The position numbers and the translations under genes were made by a program. Below, piece after piece: positions 8,535-16,948 of a DNA stretch of 64,000 nt. Position 1 is the first letter of the stretch. Every line of letters begins with the position of its first letter. The stretch is from assembly GCF_000379685.1 (NCBI RefSeq), contig NZ_KB903249.1, forward strand, positions 724,795-788,794. Reading direction: 5' to 3'. The notes under the pieces were generated by a model that was given only the letters and a program-made list of their open reading frames with translations, ran no database searches and had not been told where the DNA came from. The stretch is from Catelliglobosispora koreensis DSM 44566 (lineage in GTDB: Bacteria; Actinomycetota; Actinomycetes; Mycobacteriales; Micromonosporaceae).

Positions 8535-9191
8535 ATCCGCGCGTGGCACGACCTTGAGCAGCGCATCGCGGCGATACCGGTCGGTGTCGTGCTTGCCATC
8601 CAAGGCAATGGGAAAGTTCGGCTGCGGCCACCGGGATGGAGCAACCGCTAAGCGGATTGCACGCGACGTCAAGGCTGCGCTTCTGGGATCGGCCCACGTG
8701 ACGTCGGTCAGCAGCTGCGGCTCCAGGTTTGTAGTGCTTGCCGACCGGTTTGGCTTTCCGCTGGGCTCGGCAAGACCGTTGCATGCTCAGCTGGCCGCGC
8801 CAAGCGAGATCGCCGGGCCGGTGCACGCTAGTCGTTTGACGGATGCCGTCGATGAGAAGGTTAAGAAGTATGCCGGACTTGCTGGCCGCTGTCAGGTGCC
8901 GTTAGTCGCAGCCGTTGGTGCGCACCGGTTTACCGGTGTGGGCCGTCATGAGGTCGACAATCTGCTTGCAGGCGAACCAACGATCAGCTTCCAGTTAACG
9001 TGGGAGATCAGTGCATCGGCACGCATACCGTGAATCTTGGCCTGCCGCACCATTGGCACATGCCCCGACAGCTTTCGGGCCTGCTCTGGCTTCACCACCA
9101 GCCGCCCTTCGCCGCGACGGCGAGACCGAACACCGCGGCGGTCATGCCAATGCCTGCTGCACTAGCGTCGTTGACAGATACCGCGGACTAG
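8535..9191 (+). pseudogene. Frameshifted hypothetical protein gene
   Basis: Coherent protein sequence runs through three frames: WHDLEQRIAAIPVGVVLAIQ near 8545, then KRIARDVKAALLGSAHV to KKYAGLAGRCQVPLVAAVGAH and HEVDNLLAGEPTISFQ up to about 8998, then VGDQCIGTHTVNLGLPHHW and LSGLLWLHHQPPFAATARPN to the stop at 9191. At least two frameshifts (about 8640 and 8999) separate the segments. The intact relative would be a soluble actinobacterial protein of more than 200 residues, family unnamed to me. A nuclease-like role is only a guess. Its beginning abuts the chimeric gene on the other strand, which suggests shared rearrangement. Confidence 0.6.
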
Positions 9192-9323
9192 CCTCGCTCA
9201 TCGTTTCTGCTGGCCGTGTGTCCTAATTGGAATGGGATTGCCTAGCCCTGATCCCCGGTGATCAGGCCGATCCAAACGAACCATTTTTTGGAGCGTCGGC
9301 CGAGCGCGCTGCCGTTGATTTGC

Positions 9324-9938
9324 TCATCGGTCATGCGGGCTGACTGGACGTGCAGCCCGTCCCGCGAACGTGACGTTCCCTTGGTCTGTGATGAGGTAAA
9401 ACTCGATGACCTCGAAGTCGGCGACTTCTATCACGGCCCAATAGAGGTCGAATTCTGAGTAAGACGGCCCGCACCCCTGGTCGACAGCGCCGAAGCTAAC
9501 GAGCCGAACGTTCGCTGAAGTGAGACGGCTGGCTGCGTCGTGAAGCGCCAGTAACGCTGCTGCACCGCTCGATAAGCTGATGATTCCTCGCTTGGTGCTC
9601 TGAAGCTTTGTCCAGATCCGTTTTGTCAGGGCTGCCGCGCCAACCAGGAAGGCTATTGCGCCGCCCGCATCTGCTACCACGCCGAGGATCTCCAGCCCGA
9701 CAGCTACGCCGGATGCCCCCCGGCCCGCCGGAACCGGGCAGAAATGGGCGCCATCTTGATGTATCTCCTGTACGACTTCGGCGATATCGGGATCTATCCA
9801 GGAGGAATCTGGCGGCGTACCGCCATCTAGGGCGTCAAGTTCTTCCATCCGGTCCACATGGACGGGGAGAACAAAAATTGCGGCATCGGTGAAGCGCCCA
9901 TGTTTCGTCCAGTAGCCTTCGGCCTTTGGTACGACCAT
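9324..9938 (-). CDS. Hypothetical protein with central hydrophobic segment
   Basis: A 204-residue protein of unrecognised family. It has an acidic N-terminal half (residues 30-70 rich in D/E), a Gly/Ala-rich hydrophobic stretch near residues 78-104 (GVAVGLEILGVVADAGGAIA) that could span or dip into the membrane, then a soluble C-terminal part (YWAVIEVADFEVIEFYLITD). Balanced amino acid composition over the full length supports a real gene. It stands alone between decayed genes. The hydrophobic segment followed by a positively charged KRIWTKLQSTKRG suggests membrane contact. Confidence 0.5.
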   Translation of the reverse strand: MVVPKAEGYWTKHGRFTDAAIFVLPVHVDRMEELDALDGGTPPDSSWIDPDIAEVVQEIHQDGAHFCPVPAGRGASGVAVGLEILGVVADAGGAIAFLVGAAALTKRIWTKLQSTKRGIISLSSGAAALLALHDAASRLTSANVRLVSFGAVDQGCGPSYSEFDLYWAVIEVADFEVIEFYLITDQGNVTFAGRAARPVSPHDR

Positions 9939-10154
9939 TGTTTGCCCGTCCTTTCCTTCGGCGTCCCATCACCGGCCTCAAGTGCGAGAGATCCATCGCC
10001 GTACAGACCTGCTGCTACATTGGAGAGCGTACCGTGATGGTCAGAGTTCAGTCTGTCTAATTCGGACTAAGTGGAACACCATCACCTGGGATGCAAGACC
10101 GTGCCTGGCAAAGTCAACGCGATGCGGTTGCCCGCAGTAGCTAGTGTCTTCGTC

Positions 10155-10395
10155 GTGGCGAGTCATTTCTTCATCTCTTACGCCCACGTTGACCATGAGG
10201 TGACGGAGCTTGTCGCCCAACGGATTGAGGGCGCAGGGGTCCGAGTCTGGTTCGACCAGCGGATTGATGTCGGCGCCAATTGGGAACGTATGATCGAGGC
10301 CGCTATAGAGGCAAAGTTTCGGTATGGCTGTGCTGATGTCCCCGGCGGCTGAGACGTCGCAATGGTTGCCTGCGTTGGCAGGCGAATCCGGATGA
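10155..10395 (+). pseudogene. TIR-domain protein gene, frameshifted and truncated
   Basis: From GTG 10155 the frame reads ASHFFISYAHVDHEV and GAGVRVWFDQRIDVGANWE, the beta-A strand (FISYAHxD) and box-2 region of a bacterial TIR domain. The next expected strand appears only after a shift into another frame near 10318, where GMAVLMSPAAETSQWLPAL matches the TIR VLxSPxxxxSxW motif, and a stop soon follows. The rest of the TIR domain and any effector or sensor domain are missing. TIR proteins commonly act as NAD-cleaving defence enzymes (family knowledge). This copy looks dead. Confidence 0.65.
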
Positions 10396-10420
10396 TATGA
10401 GCAGTAAGGACTTTCCTCCG

Positions 10421-10447
10421 GTACGAACTGCTGTCAGCAGTTCGTAC
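10421..10447. repeat. Perfect 13-bp inverted repeat
   Basis: gtacgaactgctg and its exact complement cagcagttcgtac are separated by a single t. This could be an operator or a hairpin end for the TIR remnant. No T run follows. Confidence 0.5.
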
Positions 10448-11130
10448 AGAATCTGAGCTTTCGATGTCTGAGGGCTGCGGACTGCAGAGCCAGGACACGG
10501 TATTGCCAGACGTCTTGCAGATAGGCAAGCGGACGGCCAGCGAAAAGGAGTGGAAACACTGGCCGGGCGAGGAGCACGGCCCTGTCACACTCTCGTCGAA
10601 CCGGTTAAGGAACTGCTCCCTTGGCTGCCACGTGCCAGCGGCCAGGACTGGCTCGTATTGAAGGTCCATGCTGCGGGCGCCAAGTCGCTACCGCGGTGGA
10701 CGACGCCGGTTGCGACATGACGCCTCCCCAAAGTCCCGGCTGCCGCATCGTCCAAGCCCACGACCTTGCCTAAGAGCGGAGGGGCCAAAGTGGACAACGT
10801 GGATCATCTTGCTCCTGGGCTCGTGTCGATGGCGCTCGTACCAGCGCTGGCTGGCCTCCATAACCGATGGCGGCGCACGAGATACCAGCAGCGGCAACCT
10901 GGCCTCAAAGGTGGGCTTGTCCTTAAGGGCAGACCTTTCTGTCCGGGCTGCGAATGCAGGGCATTCCTTTCGGGCCTCAGACGGTCCGTGGTCCGTGCTC
11001 GGTATTGGACAGATGGCTGTATCCGTCTCTGGTGCAAATGGGGAAAGGTAGGTCATGTGCCGGGACTACATCTGCTGAGGCCCGTGCCGCTGAAGGGTTC
11101 GCTGTTGCCTACTTCGCTGGCAGGTGGGTG
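10448..11130. other. Decayed region without a clear gene
   Basis: No full-length gene is supported. One plus-strand frame around 10580-10716 reads TLVEPVKELLPWLPRASGQD and then WLVLKVHAAGAKSLPRWTTP before a stop, which looks like a leftover coding segment of an unknown protein. The rest shows no consistent coding bias. Confidence 0.35.
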
Positions 11131-12099
11131 ATGGGGGGCTTGAGGCGTCATGGAGTGAAGGTTGGATCGGTTTTCGATCTTCTTGGTGATGCCGAGAATG
11201 ATCTGACTGCGGCGCTGGGGTTCACGCTGAATCGCTGCCCGGCGTTGCTTTCTGCCTTCCTGATGCGTGCGTGCCCAGCTGTAGCCAGTCCGGATCGGTC
11301 TGACGTGGGTGTCGCATTGGAGGTCCGCGGGCCACAGGGACGGACCGATCTAGAGGTTTCGTGGCCAGGGAACCTAATAGTGGTAGAGGCCAAACGTGCC
11401 TGGCTGTTGCCAACGGTTGGGCAGCTGGGCAAATATGCCGGGCGGGTGCGGGCGTGGGGCGGTGGGGCTTTGGTTACGTTGTCTCAGGCGAGCCAGGCGT
11501 TGGCACAGGTGCAGCTTCCATCGCAGGTCGACGGGGTTCCGGTGGTCCACCTGGCTTGGCGTGATGTGCTGGCGGACATTGACGCCGTTAAAGCGGAATC
11601 GCTTGGCACACAACACCAATGGCTCAGGGAATTCCGCACCTATCTCAGGAGGGTGATCAGAATCAAGTCTGTGGCAGATAGCTGGACCTACTGCGTCTCT
11701 GTGAGCAGTGACCGGCCGGGTGACGGAGGCTCCCGGACATTCCGCCAGTTCGTCACCGAGGAAAAGATCTACTTCCATCCGTACGGCACCAGCGGCTGGC
11801 CGGCCGATCCACCCAACTTTCTGGCGTTTCGCTGGGGTTCAGCTGTCCGCGCGATTCACCGAGTCATGCACGCCGATGTTATCGGCAGCCTCAGCGATCG
11901 ATGGCCAGACATCCCTGTGACCGCTGACACGGCAAGGCCACACGCGATATACCGTCTGGGTCCACAGCTGCCCCCGCACGAGCCAATACCAAACGGTGCC
12001 CAGTACCGGGCTAGCCGCCTGTGGGTCCTGCTCGATCAGCTCCTGGTGTCATCCACCCTCGCAGAAGCAGTCGCAAGCACCAAAAGCCTTTACCCATAA
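11131..12099 (+). CDS. PD-(D/E)XK nuclease-like protein
   Basis: A 322-residue protein from ATG 11131; aggtggg just upstream can serve as ribosome binding site. The N-terminal third carries a restriction-endonuclease core: D73 in RTDLEVSW, a beta-strand, then E86-x-K88 in LIVVEAKRAW, spaced as in PD-(D/E)XK nucleases. E30 in the first helix may complete it. The C-terminal two thirds (for example RTFRQFVTEEKIYFHPYGTS and LAFRWGSAVRAIHRVMHAD) is a separate unrecognised domain. Lying in a defence-rich region, it may be a phage-restriction or DNA-repair nuclease, but no partner is adjacent. Nuclease assignment is moderate; target unknown. Confidence 0.6.
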   Translation: MGGLRRHGVKVGSVFDLLGDAENDLTAALGFTLNRCPALLSAFLMRACPAVASPDRSDVGVALEVRGPQGRTDLEVSWPGNLIVVEAKRAWLLPTVGQLGKYAGRVRAWGGGALVTLSQASQALAQVQLPSQVDGVPVVHLAWRDVLADIDAVKAESLGTQHQWLREFRTYLRRVIRIKSVADSWTYCVSVSSDRPGDGGSRTFRQFVTEEKIYFHPYGTSGWPADPPNFLAFRWGSAVRAIHRVMHADVIGSLSDRWPDIPVTADTARPHAIYRLGPQLPPHEPIPNGAQYRASRLWVLLDQLLVSSTLAEAVASTKSLYP

Positions 12100-12489
12100 G
12101 CGTGTAGAGACCACCATTGTCTCAGAAGCAGCTGTGTGCTGCCTTGCCGCATGAAGGTCACGCTAGGTGAGCCAGGGTTAGCGCGAAGTATCTTCAAGCC
12201 AGCCGCCATCGAGCCCGTTACAGCTCTACGTATTTGCATGCGGTGACTCGTTTCGTTCTTCCCCAAAGTTCGTGGTGCTGAAATGGAACGGATCCGCTTG
12301 GTGGCTATACGGCGGGAGCAACAGCGGCAGGCCAGGCGACATAGCACGCAAAGAGACCGATGCTTGCAAGCCACCACAGCCCGCAGAACTCGTGCAATTC
12401 CTCGGCTGCCAGACCAGCTAGTATTCCAACAGCAATTCCTGCAGGCCTGCGCCAGCGGCCCCTGGGCAGCGATGGCGCAGGCCTGGGTC
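12100..12489. other. Intergenic stretch with a possible small hydrophobic frame
   Basis: A minus-strand frame reaching down to 12305 encodes GIAVGILAGLAAEELHEFCG and LWWLASIGLFACYVAWPAA, consistent with two short membrane helices. It overlaps the end of the next gene in another frame and lacks a clear start. Otherwise nothing is seen. Confidence 0.25.
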
Positions 12490-13182
12490 CTAGTGGGTTG
12501 CGATGTATATGGACGCGATAGCCAGCGTTCCGGCTAAGAACCAGATCAGGTTTGTTTTGAGTCTGGACCACCATGTCTGCTCGGTCTGGATGATGCGGCT
12601 AGCCAGTTCGAGCTGAAAACCGAGATGCATCGAGATCGCTTCCAGATTGCTGACCAGGCCGGTGTTCTGATCGTTCGCTAGTAGGCGCCCGGTTGCCGCA
12701 AGTGAGGCCTCTAACCTGCGTGCGGCGCTTTCGGCATTGTCCGCAGCGTGGCTAAGGGAGTATGTTGTCTCGCCGAACAAGGAAACTTGCTTCTCGATCT
12801 GCGCGGCCGAAGCTGACAGCGAGGCCGCGACCTCGTCGTTGATGCCCTCGGCTGCATGGCTCAACATCCGCGCCACGTCTTCGTTGATGTTCCGTCCTGC
12901 GAACAGCAGTGATCGTGCGACGTCCTCGTTGATGCTCCAGGCAACGCGTTCTAGGGCATGAAGCTCGTCGCGGGAGATGACACCTTTTTCAAGCAGGTGG
13001 CCGAGTTTGGAGGCCAGTTCGGGTGTCTGGCTGGAAACCTTTTTCAGCAGCGCCTTGGTTTCTTTGTCGAGCGCGTGGATCGGGCCGTGGTTGTTTCCGG
13101 CGATGAAAACGCCGGGGCCGTGGTTGTGCTGCTGCCTGGGGCCGGGTTCGCTGTCGTCGCCGGCGATTTGGGTGAGGGTCAT
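12490..13182 (-). CDS. Helical-repeat, C-terminally membrane-anchored protein with N-terminal GNNHGPI motif
   Basis: A 230-residue protein. Residues 20-35 carry GPGVFIAGNNHGPI, nearly the same as a motif at the end of the upstream gene's product. Residues 84-128 are three tandem 15-residue units, each opening INEDVA or INDEVA, within a longer amphipathic helical region that should form a coiled coil. Residues about 210-229 (WFLAGTLAIASIYIAT) form a C-terminal tail-anchor helix. Gly/Asn-rich motifs of this type at protein ends resemble bacterial amyloid-signalling motifs (family knowledge, applied by inference). Membrane tethering would suit an effector or receptor. The start codon overlaps the upstream stop, so the genes are coupled. 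Confidence 0.6.
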   Translation of the reverse strand: MTLTQIAGDDSEPGPRQQHNHGPGVFIAGNNHGPIHALDKETKALLKKVSSQTPELASKLGHLLEKGVISRDELHALERVAWSINEDVARSLLFAGRNINEDVARMLSHAAEGINDEVAASLSASAAQIEKQVSLFGETTYSLSHAADNAESAARRLEASLAATGRLLANDQNTGLVSNLEAISMHLGFQLELASRIIQTEQTWWSRLKTNLIWFLAGTLAIASIYIATH

Positions 13183-13571
13183 CAGGCCCCCTGGCTGGAC
13201 GGGACGGTGATCGGGCCATAGTTGTTACCGCCTACGAAGGTTCCGGAGCCATTGTTGGTCTGCGATCCGATGTGAAGGTTTGACGCTGCCGGCTGGCGGG
13301 CCATCTCTTCGATGAAGGGACGGGCGTTTGGGCTGGTGTGCAGCAACCTGGTCAGCAGCATCACCCACCTGACCTGGACGTCGCGATCGGACCGCAGTTG
13401 TGCACGCAGCGCCGCGAGGTCGTCCTGAAGCGCCTGAAGTGGCATGTCCGAGCCGCTGCCGAAGGCCTTGCCGATCCACTGCCTTAGTGAATCCACGTGC
13501 CCGCTGACCAAATTCGCGGCAATGTTGCCCGCCGCACCGGTGATGATCGCTGTCGTCATTTCATCCAACAT
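13182..13571 (-). CDS. Small helical protein with C-terminal GNNYGPI motif
   Basis: A 129-residue protein with a helical body (residues 5-95, including ALQDDLAALRAQLRSDRDVQ) and a Gly/Asn tail at residues 106-121, NNGSGTFVGGNNYGPI, that mirrors the N-terminal motif of the next gene's product. The DNA coding the two motifs is also alike, so a local duplication may have made them. Opposed placement, C-terminal here and N-terminal in the partner, fits motif-to-motif templating between two proteins. No catalytic residues are seen. It starts immediately after the stop of the gene before it. The ATG at 13559 is an alternative start. Confidence 0.6.
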   Translation of the reverse strand: MLDEMTTAIITGAAGNIAANLVSGHVDSLRQWIGKAFGSGSDMPLQALQDDLAALRAQLRSDRDVQVRWVMLLTRLLHTSPNARPFIEEMARQPAASNLHIGSQTNNGSGTFVGGNNYGPITVPSSQGA

Positions 13572-13796
13572 CTACAGGGGTGCCTTTCTTTGTTGCCGCA
13601 TCAGCAGGCGGATCGCTGCGATGACGGAGCCTGAGTAGATCGCCGCTGACGGTAGAAGCCGGGTGCGACACGGGGGACAGTTAAATCCCTCGATAGGGTG
13701 ACGCCATACTCGAAAGGTACTCACGTTGTCGGTAAGGCGACAGGTGAGTTCACCGCTGCCAGCGCGCTGCGCCAAGTCCGCCAGGTACAAGTTCAC
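13572..13796 (-). CDS. Small unknown protein, first gene of the GNN-GPI operon
   Basis: A 74-residue frame from GTG 13796 whose stop codon directly abuts the next start (TAG-ATG), so it is probably translated with the two downstream genes. It contains a Cys pair in FNCPPCRTR and a second half with a hydrophobic AAIYSGSVIAAIRLL that could touch the membrane, ending in basic residues. No family recognised. The IS3 insertion ends 80 bases upstream and may have displaced its promoter. Confidence 0.4.
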   Translation of the reverse strand: MNLYLADLAQRAGSGELTCRLTDNVSTFRVWRHPIEGFNCPPCRTRLLPSAAIYSGSVIAAIRLLMRQQRKAPL

Positions 13797-13942
13797 GGCG
13801 TTCCGTTACGACAAACGATGGCCGCAATCCCCAGCCATCCACCATCAGCTACGGATTAACCAAACCCGCGCTGGCTGAGGTTTGACCCGGCGAGTGGACA
13901 CACCCAAACTTGGATCTGTTGGTCCAGGAAGGGAATGTCCAG

Positions 13943-14239
13943 GTGGGACGTCCGTCGAGGTATTCCGACGAGTTCAGGCAAGACGCCGTGGCGTTGTACC
14001 GCGCCTCGGATCGCAGTAGTGTCAAGGTGATCGCTGACCGGATCGGCGTGAATCACGAGACGCTGCGTCAGTGGATTAAGGCCGCTGATGAGGCTGACTC
14101 GCTGACCGGCCCGAACGCTGGCCTCAGTGGTGATGAACGCTCCGAGCTGCAGCGCCTGCGTAAAGCAGAGCGTGAGTGGCAGCTGGAGCGCGAGATTTTG
14201 CGTAAGGCAGCCCAGTTTTTCGCCAGGGAGATGAAGTAG
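13943..14239 (+). CDS. IS3-family OrfA, HTH DNA-binding protein
   Basis: About 98 residues from GTG 13943 (Shine-Dalgarno aggaaggg 9 bases upstream). The N-terminal helix-turn-helix (YSDEFRQDAVALYR, VIADRIGVNHETLRQWIK) is of the IS3 transposase_8 type. The C-terminus is a leucine-zipper-like coiled coil, LQRLRKAEREWQLEREILRK, ending AAQFFAREMK. In active IS3 elements, -1 frameshifting near this end joins OrfA to OrfB as the transposase. OrfA alone binds the terminal repeats and can inhibit transposition. Confidence 0.9.
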   Translation: MGRPSRYSDEFRQDAVALYRASDRSSVKVIADRIGVNHETLRQWIKAADEADSLTGPNAGLSGDERSELQRLRKAEREWQLEREILRKAAQFFAREMK

Positions 14240-14286
14240 ACGCCTGCCGCTGGGCCTTCATCTCTAAGCACCGCAAGGCTTTCGGT

Positions 14287-15134
14287 GTGCAGCGGCTATG
14301 CCAGGTACTCGGGGTACACCGGTCAGCGTATTACAAGTGGCTGGCCGGAACTGCTGTGCGGCAGCAGAAAGCAGCCGCTGACGCCGAGGTGGTGGCTGTG
14401 ATCCGCGCTGAACATGCCGCCTCTGGTGGCACGTATGGAGTGCCTAGGATCCATGCCGGGCCGCGCAGCCAGGGCCGGGCGATCAACCGCAAACGGGTTG
14501 CCCGGCTGATGCGCCGACATGGCATCGCTGGCCTGCATCTGCGGCGGCGTATGCGGACCACGATCGCCGACCGGAGGGCCGCACCAGCACTGACCTGCTG
14601 GGCCGGGACTTCACCGCCAGCAGGCCCAACGCCAAGTGGTGTGGCGACATCACCTATCTGCGGGTGGGCAGGTCATGGATGTTCCTGGCCACCGTGATCG
14701 ACCTGTACTCACGCCGACTGATCGGCTATTCGATGGCTGATCACGTGCGCGCCGATCTGGTCGTCGCCGCATTGCGCCACGCGGTCGCCGCCCGCGGCGG
14801 TGACGTCGAGGGTGTCATTTTCCATGCGGACCACGGGTCGCAACATACCTCGGAGAAATTCGCGAAAGCCTGTGCCGCGTATGGGATCCGCCGCTCGATG
14901 GGAGCGGTCGGGTCAAGCACCGACAACGCGGTCGCCGAGAGCTGGTTCGCCGCCCTGAAACGGGAATTGCCCCACGGCCCCAGATGGGCTACCTCGCAGC
15001 GCGCCCGCCTGGACGTGTTCGCCTGGATTGCCTTCTACAACAACGAAAGACGGCACTCAACCCTGGGTTACCTCAGCCCAGCCGCATACGAAAACCACCG
15101 TCCATCAACCACTATGCTGGCGCTAGCCGCATGA
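14287..15134 (+). pseudogene. IS3-family OrfB transposase, broken by a one-base deletion
   Basis: The N-terminal part (QRLCQVLGVHRSAYYKWL, GTYGVPRIH, NRKRVARLMRRHGIAGLHLR) is intact up to about 14570. There gccgaccgga lacks one C. Restoring it yields a continuous frame through GRDFTASRPNAKWCGDITYL to the second half (IDLYSRRLIGYSM, FHADHGSQHTSE, STDNAVAESWFAALK), so all three DDE catalytic residues are present but split over two frames. The C-terminus FYNNERRHSTLGYLSP is standard. A single recent deletion has disabled the enzyme. Confidence 0.88.
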
Positions 15135-15346
15135 AACCGTGTGTCCACTCCGCGGGGTAAACCTCAGTGCATATATGAACGCCTAATTCGAACAAACCCG
15201 ATCGCATTGCCGCCTCGGGTGACTCCCAAAAATCCCATTCTCTGGCCGCCCCTAAGGAATAGGTCGTTCAGTTTCTAGATGGGGCAGCGCCTCTAGCGCG
15301 TCCTCCCATCGATCCTGGGAAATCACTTCTGGTTGAAAGTCTGACT

Positions 15347-16948
15347 TCATAGCAACGTCTCGGCCAAACGCTCCGGGCGCATCTGTGATCGTTTCCTAGC
15401 TAGTAGGTTTGAGAGCTGCTCCGGGCTCAGGTTGGGAACTGCGGCCGACGAAACGAAGTGGCACTCCGGGTCATATGCCCACCAATCAACGCGATCGTCC
15501 TCTGCGTTCAGGGTCACCAGGAGCTCAGAATGGTTTGCACTCGGCTCTATAGGGTTACGCAACAGGGTTGCACGATGCCTATTCGCCAGCGCTACATAAT
15601 ATTTGAGGGACCGTATCGGATCACCGGTCACACGGTCGTACTCCTTGTGAGCAGCCATTTGGTCGAGTATTGGGGGTGAGGTCATCGGGCCACCGAGAAC
15701 CCGTGCGAGGGCCGGAAATCGCTCTTTTGCTGGTGCCGTGCTCGCCAAGTTTCTTAGATACTTGTTCAGGCGTCTGGTGGCAGTCAAAGCCGCCTCAGCC
15801 TCTGAGTAGGTTGCCCTGCGACCACCTGCTATGCGGTTACGCTTGTCAGCGACAAGGCGCCTCCAATCTTGCATCGGGCCCGGCTGTTCGAGTTCGAGCT
15901 TCCAATTTGCGGCGAACTCGGTGTAATGCTCTTGGAGCCGCCGATGGATGCTTGTCCGCCAACGTTCCCCTGCGTCCATCCAAGATATGCGTTCCCACCA
16001 ACAAATATGGAGCAGAATTAAGGTCAGCATGTTTTCGCACGCCTGCCCGGAAAGCAGAACGCTCGTCGATGGGTTGTCATCTACATATAGGCTTCGAGAG
16101 GCGTCACCGACAAAACTCACGGCTGCCGCCATCTCTTCGGCGTTTTGCATCGCTCCTATAGCAAAGAACAGGTCTTCGATCTCCGCAGCTCCGAACTCTC
16201 TGTGCCGTCGCCCGTCTTCAGCATCTCTCTCCTTTATGCCTTCGAGGACCGCAAGGCGCGGATCGAAGGTCCGCATCCGGGCTACTGGCCGCGCCTCAAC
16301 GAGGGCGTCGTGGAGATCGAAAATATCTATCCCGAACGAATATTGTTCCCGGAACAAAGCAGAAGGCAGAGGGTCCACGGGGATGGGGAAGGCGAACGAT
16401 CCCGCACGCCCGGTCATATTCGCGACGTCGACCGCAGCCATTGCTGTTTTGTCGGTTGATACCTGAATACAGCGAGTACAGCCAATGGTCACAGACCAGC
16501 GGGCAGAAATTTCAAGGTAGGCAGTCGGCCACGTGCTCTTTGGGCCGGCTTTTCTTGCCCAGGTCCGTCTGCGCCGACGTGACGGTGCCGACCGTCCACC
16601 CCACAGGGCTAGAGCAAGGTCTTCGGTCTCCTTGCTTGCAACGAGACCGGGATGAATCGTTCTGGCTGTGACTATCCGAGTGCGCATGGTTCCGGGATAG
16701 AGCGGCTGGGGGAGCCTCTCCGAGCGCGCGATCGGAACCACTGCTTCTAAACCGACAATTTGGGGATACTCGAATCGGGTATCGCGGCGCGCATCGATTT
16801 CGTAGATAGCGTCGAGTGCCAGCGGCACCGGCTCTTGAAGCCTCAAGAGCCCGTGTACGATCACATAACCGTCCGCAGGCTCGAACTTCGCATGCGTGTG
16901 TTCCTCAAAGCGCTCTGCGGCAGGCGCTACTTTGTCCGGCGACTTCAT
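15347..16948 (-). CDS. Hypothetical 533-residue protein beside the defence island, HEPN-like segment
   Basis: A large soluble protein with no domain I can name with certainty. The N-terminal half is beta-rich (DGYVIVHGLLRLQEPVPLAL). The middle holds LSGQACENMLTLILLHICW and, at about residues 370-395, KRNRIAGGRRATYSEAEAAL. That stretch resembles the RNxIxH signature of HEPN domains with the histidine replaced by Gly. HEPN-like, often ribonuclease, domains are frequent in restriction and toxin loci (family knowledge). The gene is divergent from the cytosine methyltransferase with about 550 bases between. A role in the neighbouring system is inference. The stretch RRRRRTWARKAG near residue 122 is oddly basic. 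Confidence 0.5.
   Translation of the reverse strand: MKSPDKVAPAAERFEEHTHAKFEPADGYVIVHGLLRLQEPVPLALDAIYEIDARRDTRFEYPQIVGLEAVVPIARSERLPQPLYPGTMRTRIVTARTIHPGLVASKETEDLALALWGGRSAPSRRRRRTWARKAGPKSTWPTAYLEISARWSVTIGCTRCIQVSTDKTAMAAVDVANMTGRAGSFAFPIPVDPLPSALFREQYSFGIDIFDLHDALVEARPVARMRTFDPRLAVLEGIKERDAEDGRRHREFGAAEIEDLFFAIGAMQNAEEMAAAVSFVGDASRSLYVDDNPSTSVLLSGQACENMLTLILLHICWWERISWMDAGERWRTSIHRRLQEHYTEFAANWKLELEQPGPMQDWRRLVADKRNRIAGGRRATYSEAEAALTATRRLNKYLRNLASTAPAKERFPALARVLGGPMTSPPILDQMAAHKEYDRVTGDPIRSLKYYVALANRHRATLLRNPIEPSANHSELLVTLNAEDDRVDWWAYDPECHFVSSAAVPNLSPEQLSNLLARKRSQMRPERLAETLL

Larger units (their letters stand above)
13876..15166 (+). mobile_element. IS3-family insertion sequence (about 1.29 kb)
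   Basis: Bounded by imperfect terminal inverted repeats that begin TGAGGTTT and contain GAGTGGACACAC (13876-13903 and 15139-15166), 24 of 28 positions matching. It carries the IS3 pair orfA (HTH) and orfB (DDE integrase) in the usual overlapping arrangement. No obvious target-site duplication is visible at the edges. orfB is frameshifted, so this copy is probably immobile unless supplied with transposase in trans. Confidence 0.88.
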
